Assembly (NCBI GenBank): GCA_021151805.1
Contig: JAGKWN010000166.1
Span: forward strand, 1 to 6,128
DNA from: Cytophagaceae bacterium
GTDB taxonomy: Bacteria > Bacteroidota > Bacteroidia > Cytophagales > Cytophagaceae
Reading direction: 5' to 3'
Length of the DNA: 6,128 bases
The position numbers and the translations under genes are program-made. Below, one piece after another: positions 1 to 6,107 of the stretch. The notes beneath the pieces were generated by a model that worked only from the letters and a program-made list of their open reading frames with translations, was not told where the DNA came from and searched no databases. How positions within the stretch are numbered: the stretch's first letter is position 1; every line of letters starts with the position of its first letter.

Positions 1-182
1 AGGAAAAATTGTACCTCATTCATGATAATCAAATGTATATATATTCTATGTCGGAAAATAAAGTTATTGATGACATAGCATTAACGGAAAAAGCACGAAT
101 CGCACAAGTTTTTGATAAACAACAAGTACTTCTAAGCTATGCGTACGACAAACCCAACACTATAACCTGTTGGAAATTTTAA
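1..182 (+). CDS. C-terminal fragment of an unidentified protein, cut by window edge
   Basis: An open frame enters from the left edge (first complete codon at base 3) and ends at TAA 180-182, giving 59 residues. The other two forward frames hit stops at 28-30 or 76-78, so this is the only frame open across the stretch. The residues alternate hydrophobic and polar in short strands (KLYLIHDNQMYIYSM, then QVLLSYAYD) and the protein ends in TITCWKF. That pattern resembles the closing strands of a beta-propeller (WD40 or PQQ-like), but it is too short to assign a family. The real start and most of the protein lie outside the window. The coding call is reasonable because the frame is open to the edge and a hairpin follows the stop, but the function is unknown. 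Confidence 0.6.
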   Translation, partial: EKLYLIHDNQMYIYSMSENKVIDDIALTEKARIAQVFDKQQVLLSYAYDKPNTITCWKF

Positions 183-195
183 TAATTTTTTAACT

Positions 196-226
196 GATCT
201 CAAATACAAGATCTCTCCTATTTTTT
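196..226 (+). terminator. weak terminator-like hairpin after the left-edge gene
   Basis: GATCT (196-200) pairs with AGATC (209-213) around an 8-base loop, and a run of six T lies at 221-226. The stem is only 5 bp and the T run starts about 7 bases after it, so this is a poor match to a classical rho-independent terminator. Its position just downstream of the stop at 182 is the main support. Confidence 0.22.
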
Positions 227-340
227 CAGCATTTCAGCTTACCGTGTTACTCATTTATACCGGTTAAAAAAGCAAACCACCTTTCATCCGCCAAAACCTA
301 CCGTTAACTAAATACGCCCAGATAAGTGAACGTATTGTAG

Positions 341-348
341 TAAGTTTG
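341..348 (+). promoter_or_regulatory. candidate Bacteroidota -7 promoter element (TAAGTTTG)
   Basis: TAAGTTTG at 341-348 matches the TAnnTTTG -7 consensus used by the primary sigma factor of Bacteroidota exactly. It would place the transcription start near 353-356 and leave a leader of roughly 25-37 bases before the NHL gene. I see no good TTG/TTTG -33 element at the usual distance upstream, which lowers confidence. An eight-base motif with two free positions can occur by chance. Confidence 0.4.
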
Positions 349-380
349 CTTATAAAATCCGGCATGGCCACTATACATTT

Positions 381-2978
381 ATGAGACATATGAATTCTAT
401 TTTTAAGCTAGCCCTCACCACTATCATTGGTTTCTTTTCTGTTACAAGTCATGGACAGGAAGTCAGTACATTTGCAGGACTGGGTAATGATGCCGATGGC
501 CCTGCAGAGCAGTCTACTTTTTCCGCCCCCAATGACGTAGTCTTAGACGCTGAGGGAAATCTGTATGTTGCTGACTGGGGCAATAACAAAATCAGAAAAA
601 TTACTCCCCAAGGTGTGGTTAGTACCCTGGCTGGCAATGGCACCCGCGGCAATCTTGATGCAATAGGTACTGATGCCACCTTTGATAGTCCTAAGGGAAT
701 AACAATTGACGCAGCCGGAAACTTATTTGTAGCTGAATATGGCGGCAGGAAAATAAGAAAAGTAACCCCCCAGGGAGTTGTGACAACTATAGCCAGTAGC
801 CCTCATATTGGTCCACAAATATTTTATAACTCTATTGACCTGGTTGTAGATAATTCGGGAAATATATACGTAACAAACATGGCTGTTGTGACTAAAACTA
901 CGCCGGATGGACAGACCAGTATATTTGCAGGTGCCGGGTATGGCTTTCAGGATGGACCGGGTAATACGGCTAAGTTCAAAGATCTTGCAGGGATAACCTT
1001 TGGTGCTGATGGTAATCTATATGTAGCAGATAATGGCAATCATAGAATCCGTAAAATCACGCTGCAAGGCGAGGTGAGTACTTTTGCAGGTTCTGTTTCC
1101 GGTTCCCAAAATGGAGATTTAAGTGTTGCCACATTCAGCAGACCCTATGGTATAACTACTGATAAAGATGGTAACATGTATGTAAGCGAAGAAAACAATA
1201 TTGATATTCGTAAAATTTCAATAACCGGACAAGTAAGTAAATACTCAGGTGTAGTTGGTAGCTTCGGTTCGGCAGATGGTCCTGCCGACCAGGTTGGTTT
1301 TAATTATCCGCATGGTCTGGTGACAGATAATGCCGGCAATGTATTTGTAGCCGACCAGGGTAATAATAAAATACGTAAAATTTCAACGGAACGAATCGTA
1401 AGTACTGTTGCTGGCTTAGTCCAGATTGATTATGCAACGGATGTAGATGGAATCAGCACATTGGCCAGATTCAGGAACCCTACAGGCGCGGCTGTTGATG
1501 CTATGGGCAATGTATATATAGCAGATAAAACCACAGTTCGCAAAATTACTCCTGAGGGGATAGTAAGTACATTGGCTGGCAATAAAAATATAGGCAGCCA
1601 AGATGGAACCGGTGCAAATGCCCGGTTTTATGAAGCAACCGGTATTGCTGTTGATGCTGAAGGAAATGTATTTGTTTCCGATATTGGAAATCATAACATC
1701 CGTAAAATCACTACTGCTGGGGTAGTAACCACCATTGCAGGTTCTTCAGGCAATTCAGGCTACACAGATGGTAATGGTCCGAATGCATTATTTAGGAAGC
1801 CTTCGGCGTTGGTTCTGGATGCTGCAGGCAATTTGTATGTTACAGATCAAATGAATTATTGCATCCGTAAAATTACGCCTAATGGAGATGTAACTACATT
1901 TGCCGGAACAAACACATCCGGGTACCAGGATGCAAATGGAACAGATGCCCGCTTTGATGCATGTACCGGTATTGCTATTGATAAAGCAGAAAATCTTTAC
2001 GTGGTTAGTGGTAACAGAATACGAAAAATTACTCCACAAGGCGAGGTAAGCACCTTTGCAGGAAACGCGTTCCAGGGCTCAGCCAATGGTGTCGGTGCAA
2101 ATGCTACTTTCAGTTCTCCCTACGGCATTTGCATAGATGCATCCGGTAATCTATATGTATCACAGGTAGGAGGAGACAATAATTTAATTCGAAAGATTAC
2201 CCCTCAGGCCGTGGTTACAACGCTGGCTGGTACAGGTCAGGAAGGTTCAATCAATGGTCCGGGTGCTACTGCACGTTTTTATTACCCTACCGGAATAGCT
2301 GTAGATAAAGACTACAACATCTACATATCCGATCAATACAATTATATCATACGCAAAATTACCCTGCACAACGAAATCAAAGTACTGCACGACAATAATG
2401 AATTGATATCCGGATCGTCTGAAGTAGATTTTGGAACGGTAGAAGTTGGTAAATCGACTGCATTCACATTCAATATTGAGAATGCAACGGGTGCATTAAA
2501 GCCGGTGATGTTGTTGGGAGATCCGGTCATTACAATAAGCAGCAACGATTTTATTATAGAACAAACGAACATCAATAATACTGTTGAAGCAGGTGCTCCT
2601 GTAACGTTCACCATAAGCTTCAAGCCAGGGACTGTTGGCGATAAAAATGCCACAGTCACTATTATAAATAACGATCTGGATGAAAGCAACTATACCTTCG
2701 AAATTGTAGGAGTTGCCTCCGCTCCTACTGTCACAACAGGCATTGCTGATTCTAAATCATCTGCGGTCATTTGTTATCCGAATCCTGCAAGCAGCCAGAT
2801 AACTTTAAACAGTCCGAAAGAATTGGTGCTGGAGATATATACATCATCGGGCATTAAGCTGATTACACAGCAAATGATGAAAGGAGAAAATCTTGTGAAC
2901 ATTGAAAATCTTCCTGCAGGTTTATATTTCTTCGATATGCCATCTATTAACCAAAGCATAAAGGTTATAAAAGATTAA
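381..2978 (+). CDS. secreted NHL-repeat beta-propeller protein with Hydin-like domain and T9SS sorting domain
   Basis: This 865-residue exported protein has a clear order of domains. Residues 1-25 are a signal peptide: Lys9, then a hydrophobic core, with likely cleavage after Ser-His-Gly before Gln26. Residues 27-664 are twelve tandem NHL-type repeats of about 53 residues, each built as V(S/T)TxAG, a Gly/Asp loop, AxFxxPxGIAxD, GNLYVADxGNNxIRKITPxG. Residues about 674-779 (VDFGTVEVG, then FTISFKPGTVGD and TIINND) fit an ASPM/SPD-2/Hydin-like 'choice-of-anchor D' Ig fold. Residues about 795-865 (CYPNPAS, LEIYTSSG, LPAGLYFF, KVIKD) are a T9SS type A sorting domain, cleaved on export in known family members. 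NHL propellers usually bind proteins, peptides or glycans; no catalytic site or ligand can be read here. The start could also be the ATG at 390, which gives a more usual signal peptide (MNSIFK). The gene stands alone, with a candidate -7 element upstream and a hairpin downstream. Confidence 0.93.
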   Translation: MRHMNSIFKLALTTIIGFFSVTSHGQEVSTFAGLGNDADGPAEQSTFSAPNDVVLDAEGNLYVADWGNNKIRKITPQGVVSTLAGNGTRGNLDAIGTDATFDSPKGITIDAAGNLFVAEYGGRKIRKVTPQGVVTTIASSPHIGPQIFYNSIDLVVDNSGNIYVTNMAVVTKTTPDGQTSIFAGAGYGFQDGPGNTAKFKDLAGITFGADGNLYVADNGNHRIRKITLQGEVSTFAGSVSGSQNGDLSVATFSRPYGITTDKDGNMYVSEENNIDIRKISITGQVSKYSGVVGSFGSADGPADQVGFNYPHGLVTDNAGNVFVADQGNNKIRKISTERIVSTVAGLVQIDYATDVDGISTLARFRNPTGAAVDAMGNVYIADKTTVRKITPEGIVSTLAGNKNIGSQDGTGANARFYEATGIAVDAEGNVFVSDIGNHNIRKITTAGVVTTIAGSSGNSGYTDGNGPNALFRKPSALVLDAAGNLYVTDQMNYCIRKITPNGDVTTFAGTNTSGYQDANGTDARFDACTGIAIDKAENLYVVSGNRIRKITPQGEVSTFAGNAFQGSANGVGANATFSSPYGICIDASGNLYVSQVGGDNNLIRKITPQAVVTTLAGTGQEGSINGPGATARFYYPTGIAVDKDYNIYISDQYNYIIRKITLHNEIKVLHDNNELISGSSEVDFGTVEVGKSTAFTFNIENATGALKPVMLLGDPVITISSNDFIIEQTNINNTVEAGAPVTFTISFKPGTVGDKNATVTIINNDLDESNYTFEIVGVASAPTVTTGIADSKSSAVICYPNPASSQITLNSPKELVLEIYTSSGIKLITQQMMKGENLVNIENLPAGLYFFDMPSINQSIKVIKD
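459..2372 (+). repeat. twelve in-frame NHL repeat units (protein-level tandem repeat)
   Basis: Residue spans of the units are 27-78, 79-132, 133-177, 178-230, 231-283, 284-338, 339-393, 394-447, 448-502, 503-554, 555-610 and 611-664. Eleven units are 52-56 residues long. The third has only 45 and has lost most of the Gly/Asp loop and the NxxIRK motif. The DNA copies have diverged, with only short shared words such as CGTAAAAT in the IRKIT codons, so the array is old rather than a recent expansion. Confidence 0.9.
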
Positions 2979-2997
2979 ATGCTATTTTTTTGAATTT

Positions 2998-3061
2998 GAT
3001 GTCGTTCTGGATGCCGCTCCCGATAGTTATCGAAGTGACATCCGGAACGACATCGTTTTTT
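2998..3061 (+). terminator. strong intergenic palindrome and probable rho-independent terminator of the NHL gene
   Basis: GATGTCGTTCTGGATG (2998-3013) pairs with CATCCGGAACGACATC (3039-3054) over 16 positions, 15 Watson-Crick and one G-U. Inside the 25-base loop is a second small palindrome, CGATA (3021-3025) with TATCG (3028-3032). Six T follow at 3056-3061, giving a + strand terminator 19 bases after the NHL stop codon. The nested structure with a CCCGATAG-type core resembles dispersed intergenic palindromes (REP-like) that I recall from some Bacteroidota genomes. The copy number cannot be judged from one window. Confidence 0.7.
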
Positions 3062-3171
3062 GTACTACTTTAATACAGTGTCTGGTTTTACAACAGTCTA
3101 ATGTATTGGTATTTGAAATATCGCAAAAGTATTAAACCCTCAGCTACCTGCATCATTTTTTTATTGGTCCA

Positions 3172-3238
3172 GATCCATAAATATTATTAAATTAGATAGG
3201 TATATGAAGTTCATCTGAAACCAATGATATTATGGATC
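3172..3238 (+). promoter_or_regulatory. inverted repeat spanning the AraC-gene leader and its start codon
   Basis: GATCCATAA (3172-3180) is the exact reverse complement of TTATGGATC (3230-3238), and the second arm contains the ATG at 3232. In RNA, this 9-bp stem with a 49-base loop would hide the start codon. In DNA, it could be a spaced operator. A 9-bp match at this separation is not rare by chance, so this is only a candidate. Confidence 0.2.
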
Positions 3239-3696
3239 AGTATCCAAGAAATTATCTTTACAGGCGAATAGTTCAATCCAAACTATTTATAGATACGCAT
3301 TATGCAGACGCAATTGATATTGATAATATTTCAAATGAAGCGTACTTTTCAAAGTTCCACTTCATCCGTATTTTCAAGGAAATCTATGAAAAGACTCCAC
3401 ACCAATATCTCATTACTGTGCGCATAAACCACGCGATCACATTTTTAAAAGAAGGACTATCAGTTTCAGAAGTATGTTCTTCTGTAGGCTTCGAAAGCCT
3501 TACTTCATTCAGCACTTTATTCAAACGTACCGTTGGGGTTTCCCCTTCTAACTTTTTATTGCAGGAACAACAAAGAAAACAACAGGTAGCCGAGAAACCA
3601 TTATCTTACATTCCGGGTTGTTTTGCGTTTAAACAAGAGTGGACAAAAGATAGCAATTTTGAAGAAGTATCTTTTGCATCATTAACCGACCTTTGA
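3232..3696 (+). CDS. short AraC/XylS-family transcriptional regulator
   Basis: This 154-residue protein has an AraC-type double helix-turn-helix at about residues 12-110. The first HTH falls near 28-49 (IDNISNEAYFSKFHFIRIFKE). The second falls near 78-98, followed by the family signature (SEVCSSVGFESLTSFSTLFK, then GVSPSNF). There is no N-terminal ligand-binding or dimerisation domain: the DNA-binding part begins almost at the start codon. Instead a tail of about 42 residues (112-154) follows, with Gln/Lys-rich sequence and then YIPGCFAFKQEW. The ATG at 3232 is the first in-frame start, and no clear Shine-Dalgarno is visible. The VOC gene starts 29 bases after the stop, so this is probably the first gene of a three-gene unit that it may regulate. 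The family call is firm; the target and inducer are unknown. Confidence 0.9.
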   Translation: MDQYPRNYLYRRIVQSKLFIDTHYADAIDIDNISNEAYFSKFHFIRIFKEIYEKTPHQYLITVRINHAITFLKEGLSVSEVCSSVGFESLTSFSTLFKRTVGVSPSNFLLQEQQRKQQVAEKPLSYIPGCFAFKQEWTKDSNFEEVSFASLTDL

Positions 3697-3725
3697 GTCA
3701 CTACAACCATTAAAGACCCAAAAGT

Positions 3726-4142
3726 ATGATCAAGAGATTAACCCACATGTGTGTATATGTACTCAACCAGGAAAGTGCATTTGATTTTTATGTAAACAAG
3801 CTTGGCTTTAAGGTGCATACCGATGCACCCATGGGGTCCGATAACCGCTGGTTAACTGTTACTCCGCCCGAACAGCCTGAACTCGAAATAACCTTGTTTC
3901 TTGTAAAAGAAGGCCCGATGTTTACTAAAGAAACCGTTCAAATGATGACACAGCTTATCAAGAACGGAACCTTCGGTCCGGGTGTATTTGAGTGCTCAGA
4001 TATTTATGCTACTTACGAAGAATTAAAAAGTAAAGGAGTTGAATTTAAAAAAGCTCCTAAAGAAGAGTTTTATGGCATTGAAGCTTTGTTCAGAGATGAC
4101 TCAGGAAATTGGTTTTCATTAGGACAAAAAAAGAAATCGTAA
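3726..4142 (+). CDS. VOC-superfamily (glyoxalase / bleomycin-resistance fold) protein
   Basis: This 138-residue protein has the length of a single-chain VOC protein, which normally works as a dimer of paired beta-alpha-beta-beta-beta modules. The first module begins THMCVYVLNQESAFDFYVNKLGF (His7 at the usual first metal-ligand position). The second ends with the typical GIEALFRDDSGNWFSL (Glu119 at the usual last ligand position). Glu54 in the strand ELEITLF is a candidate second ligand. The usual third ligand, often His in the strand before the VxDI turn, is not evident: the sequence there is GPGVFECSDI. Members include glyoxalase I, dioxygenases, and thiol transferases or binding proteins for fosfomycin and bleomycin, and the substrate here cannot be told. 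The gene lies 29 bases after the AraC gene and 2 bases before the DUF1569 gene, which suggests cotranscription. Confidence 0.9.
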   Translation: MIKRLTHMCVYVLNQESAFDFYVNKLGFKVHTDAPMGSDNRWLTVTPPEQPELEITLFLVKEGPMFTKETVQMMTQLIKNGTFGPGVFECSDIYATYEELKSKGVEFKKAPKEEFYGIEALFRDDSGNWFSLGQKKKS

Positions 4143-4144
4143 TC

Positions 4145-4591
4145 ATGAAATCAATTTTTGATGCTGCAACAAGAGAAGAATTGATTCAGCGTATACACAC
4201 CATACAAGCAGACACAAAGGCCCTTTGGGGTAAAATGAATGCCTTCCAGATGGCTAGCCATTGCACGCACTGGAATGAAATGATCTTAGGCAGACTCATT
4301 GTTAAACGCATGTTCCTTGGCCGCTTATTCGGCAAAATGGCCCTCAAAGGTGTTTTAAAAAACGATGCTCCCTTAACCAAAAATACACCTACCAGCCCGG
4401 AGTTAATCATTACTGAAAAAAGTGGTAACATTGATATGCAAAAAAAAGAATGGATCGATACGATTAAAGAATATGAACATTTTACCAATACAGATTTTCT
4501 TCATCCATTCTTCGGAACAATGACTAAAGAACAAATCGGTTTGTTTGTATATAAACATACTGATCATCATTTGCGGCAATTTGGTGCTTAA
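4145..4591 (+). CDS. DUF1569 / DinB-like four-helix protein
   Basis: The 148-residue product carries features of DUF1569, a branch of the DinB/YfiT-like putative metalloenzyme superfamily. These are LWGKMNAFQMASHCTHW near the N-terminus (His39), HPFFGTMTKEQ at 120-130, and the C-terminal signature YKHTDHHLRQFG at 136-147. His39 with two of His138, His141 and His142 could form the family's metal-binding triad. DinB-like enzymes with known function include thiol-dependent transferases, but no reaction is known for this branch. I chose the ATG at 4145, two bases after the VOC stop codon. The frame is open further upstream to an ATG at 4109, but that would add 12 residues lying inside the end of the VOC gene and not resembling the family. 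The tight spacing points to translational coupling with the VOC gene. A basic segment (RLIVKRMFLGRLFGK) lies at 50-64. Confidence 0.85.
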   Translation: MKSIFDAATREELIQRIHTIQADTKALWGKMNAFQMASHCTHWNEMILGRLIVKRMFLGRLFGKMALKGVLKNDAPLTKNTPTSPELIITEKSGNIDMQKKEWIDTIKEYEHFTNTDFLHPFFGTMTKEQIGLFVYKHTDHHLRQFGA

Positions 4592-4612
4592 ATCATTCTT
4601 TTTTTCACATAT

Positions 4613-4641
4613 CAAGGCTCGTCCTGCACGAACCTTGGTTC
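4613..4641 (+). terminator. small hairpin after the AraC-VOC-DUF1569 unit
   Basis: CAAGG (4613-4617) plus TCGT (4619-4622) pairs with ACGA (4628-4631) plus CCTTG (4633-4637), giving 9 pairs with one mismatch and a 5-base loop. A competing palindrome, GAACC (4630-4634) with GGTTC (4637-4641), overlaps the right arm. Only TTT follows (4642-4644), so as a rho-independent terminator it is weak. Its place between the DUF1569 stop (4591) and the next gene supports a transcript end or an attenuator-like structure. Confidence 0.4.
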
Positions 4642-4671
4642 TTTAAATTATTACCAGATCAATAACAACAT

Positions 4672-5436
4672 ATGTTTATACATAAAGGAAATACGAGAAC
4701 CCTAACACACAATTTAAGAGTTGCTTCTTTATTATCTTTTGTGGCTGGCATTGTAAATGTGGCAGGCTTTTTAGCTGTTCAAAAACTAACCACAAATGTC
4801 ACAGGTCATTTTGCATTCTTTGTAGATGAAATTTTCAAACTAAATTTCTGGGAAGGATTAAATTACTTTTTATATATTTTATTTTTCTTTTTAGGTTCAT
4901 TTTGCTCCAACCTTTTGATTGAAATTATTTCCAGAATGAATGACAAATGGACTTATAAAATTCCGATTATTATTGAAAGTATAATTTTGACCTCTGTAGC
5001 GCTATCCGGACATATATTAATCGTAAAAGCACCAAACATATTAGCCTATGCTTTGTTGTTTGCTATGGGCCTGCAAAATTCATTGGTTACAACTATATCG
5101 AATGCAACAGTGCGAACAACACACTTAACTGGCTTATTCACCGATCTGGGTATTGAACTATCACAACTGTTATTTTATAAGTTAAAAGACCAACGCCAAA
5201 AACTCTATTCATCCATAAAGCTTCGCATGACCATTATTAGTTTTTTCTTTTTGGGCGGACTTTCAGGTGGAATATTTTATTCTACCATTCATCTGTATGT
5301 ACTGATTGGTGCAGCTTCCTTGCTATTGACCGGACTTATTTACGACGGCATCATAAACAAAATCACTGCATCAAACAAACAATCTTTACCGGATGCTGAA
5401 ATACAAAACGGCAAGGATGAATTGAAAGCACAATAA
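4672..5436 (+). CDS. DUF1275 (YoaK-type) integral membrane protein
   Basis: This 254-residue inner-membrane protein has about six hydrophobic segments, near residues 18-38, 62-84, 96-117, 122-138, 186-205 and 207-226. The two best-conserved DUF1275 motifs are visible. The first is FVAGIVNVAGFLAV followed by TTNVTGHFAFF (23-50), matching the family pattern of an AG-x-V-(D/N) turn and a (M/V)TGN-like motif. The second is MGLQNSLVTTISNATVRTTH followed by LTGLFTDLG (132-160), matching the GLQN and VRTTxxTG signature. Members such as E. coli YoaK have no established substrate, and transport is only presumed. The C-terminal 25 residues are polar and probably cytoplasmic. There is no obvious Shine-Dalgarno before the ATG at 4672, which is usual in this phylum. 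The next gene begins 13 bases after the stop, so the two are likely cotranscribed. Confidence 0.9.
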   Translation: MFIHKGNTRTLTHNLRVASLLSFVAGIVNVAGFLAVQKLTTNVTGHFAFFVDEIFKLNFWEGLNYFLYILFFFLGSFCSNLLIEIISRMNDKWTYKIPIIIESIILTSVALSGHILIVKAPNILAYALLFAMGLQNSLVTTISNATVRTTHLTGLFTDLGIELSQLLFYKLKDQRQKLYSSIKLRMTIISFFFLGGLSGGIFYSTIHLYVLIGAASLLLTGLIYDGIINKITASNKQSLPDAEIQNGKDELKAQ

Positions 5437-5449
5437 AATATATTTCATT

Positions 5450-5680
5450 ATGGGATGGAAAACTTCATTGATGATCATTTCAAACCCTCCACAAATAAGC
5501 GATCAGGAGCTTTTAAAGATCCTAGGCATTAATGGTGCTTCTAAAAAAACAGATGTTTCGTTTGAAGATACCATTGGCCTTTATACAAGTAAAGTATGCA
5601 TTGGCACCTATAATGATAACCTGATTATTTATGAATGGCTATTCCGGAAACGGTTATCCAGAACAATGAAACAGCGATAG
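5450..5680 (+). CDS. N-terminal half of a frameshifted hypothetical protein
   Basis: This frame gives 76 residues. The first 62 or so look like a normal folded-protein start (MGWKTSLMIISNPP, QELLKILGI, FEDTIGLYTS, VCIGTYNDNLIIY). The last 14 (from about FRKRLSRTMKQR) are suddenly Arg/Lys-rich with no hydrophobic pattern, as expected of out-of-frame reading. The ATG at 5450 lies 13 bases after the DUF1275 stop, and no better start is seen. There is no signal peptide or membrane segment, so a cytoplasmic protein is likely. The function is unknown. If translated as it stands, it would be a truncated product lacking the two thirds encoded in the next frame. Confidence 0.6.
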   Translation: MGWKTSLMIISNPPQISDQELLKILGINGASKKTDVSFEDTIGLYTSKVCIGTYNDNLIIYEWLFRKRLSRTMKQR

Positions 5681-6081
5681 AACAAAAACTAATCACTCAA
5701 TTTCCCAACAGTGAAATTTGTTTCCTGGTATTAATCAGTACGCTTAATTTCTGGGGATATAAGATTATTGACAATGGGAAAGTGATCCGCCACAGAGCCG
5801 GTGACGGACAAGGTAATGGCACATACATCGACTTTGGTGCTCCACTGGAAGAAGAAAAAGCCTTGCTCGCGCAATCAACCGTTGACGCTGCAGGAATCCG
5901 TACATATACTTTCGAGAGCGATCCGGATGAAATTTATACAGAAGAGCAGGTTGGAGAAGAATTTGTATTTAACATCTGCCAAAAGTATTTAGGTGCGCCG
6001 CTAGACCAGGCAGACGAATTCCTGAATGAAATCAAATTCACCTGTTATCAGAAAAAATCGTGGTGGGAATTCTGGAAATAA
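5635..6081 (+). CDS. C-terminal part of a frameshifted hypothetical protein
   Basis: This frame gives 148 residues from the ATG at 5635, directly after an in-frame TGA. That ATG is probably only the internal codon nearest the frameshift rather than a true start. The body looks well conserved: FPNSEICFLVLISTLNFWGY (24-43), then a charged turn with RHRAGDGQGNGTYIDFG, LEEEKALL, and DEIYTEEQVGEEFVFNICQKYLG. It ends in an aromatic tail (KKSWWEFWK). There are no membrane segments and no catalytic motif I recognise. It overlaps the upstream half by 46 bases. It could be expressed separately by reinitiation, but the simpler reading is a single broken gene. Confidence 0.65.
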   Translation: MAIPETVIQNNETAIEQKLITQFPNSEICFLVLISTLNFWGYKIIDNGKVIRHRAGDGQGNGTYIDFGAPLEEEKALLAQSTVDAAGIRTYTFESDPDEIYTEEQVGEEFVFNICQKYLGAPLDQADEFLNEIKFTCYQKKSWWEFWK

Positions 6082-6107
6082 CTGATACTAAAATTTCATT
6101 CAGTTAT
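6078..6107 (+). terminator. weak hairpin overlapping the last stop codon
   Basis: ATAACTGA (6078-6085) is the exact reverse complement of TCAGTTAT (6100-6107), with a 14-base AT-rich loop. The left arm includes the TAA stop of the split gene. The stem is AT-rich and only a short T-rich stretch follows, so this may be a modest transcript end. The remaining 21 bases to the window edge show nothing else. Confidence 0.3.

Larger units (their letters stand above)
5450..6081 (+). pseudogene. single small gene split by a -1 frameshift (composite of the two entries below)
   Basis: The two overlapping frames (5450-5680 and 5635-6081) read as the two halves of one protein of about 210 residues. The shift must lie between 5635 and 5677, because the second frame has TGA at 5632-5634 and the first ends at TAG 5678-5680. 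Adding one T to the TT at 5642-5643 joins them smoothly as NLIIYEWLF-PETVIQNNE. I see no X-XXY-YYZ slippery heptamer in the overlap, so programmed frameshifting is unlikely. A real one-base deletion or a sequencing error fits better. The whole protein resembles, from memory, a small uncharacterised Bacteroidota family starting MGWKT (possibly DUF6928-like); this assignment is tentative. Confidence 0.65.

Noticed and set aside
459..2372. CRISPR-like or DNA-level tandem repeat in the NHL region
   Set aside because: The periodicity of about 160 bases comes from in-frame protein repeats with diverged DNA, without identical repeats or unique spacers.
449..2959. Several open frames of 60-115 codons on the - strand inside the NHL gene (for example 449-679, 1416-1694, 1788-2039, 2342-2689, 2774-2959)
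   Set aside because: They lie wholly opposite a gene with strong domain evidence. Their products are low-complexity or Ser/Ile/Cys-rich and match no family pattern; they are shadows of the repetitive coding sequence.
4109..4144. Upstream start for the DUF1569-like gene at 4109
   Set aside because: The 12 added residues (MVFIRTKKEIVI) overlap the VOC C-terminus and do not look like the family N-terminus; the ATG at 4145 gives the usual tight operon spacing.
4186..4615. Two - strand open frames (4186-4488 and 4403-4615) opposite the DUF1569 gene
   Set aside because: The + strand frame carries the conserved YKHTDHHLRQFG signature. The reverse products are Phe/Ser-rich without a recognisable motif.
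5635..5680. Programmed -1 ribosomal frameshifting at the overlap of the split gene
   Set aside because: No X-XXY-YYZ heptamer occurs in the correct phase between the two limiting stop codons, and no strong downstream stem is apparent.
5801..5992. A + strand open frame of 63 codons inside the split gene
   Set aside because: It is in a third frame relative to both halves, lacks domain-like sequence, and is covered by the better-supported frame 5635-6081.
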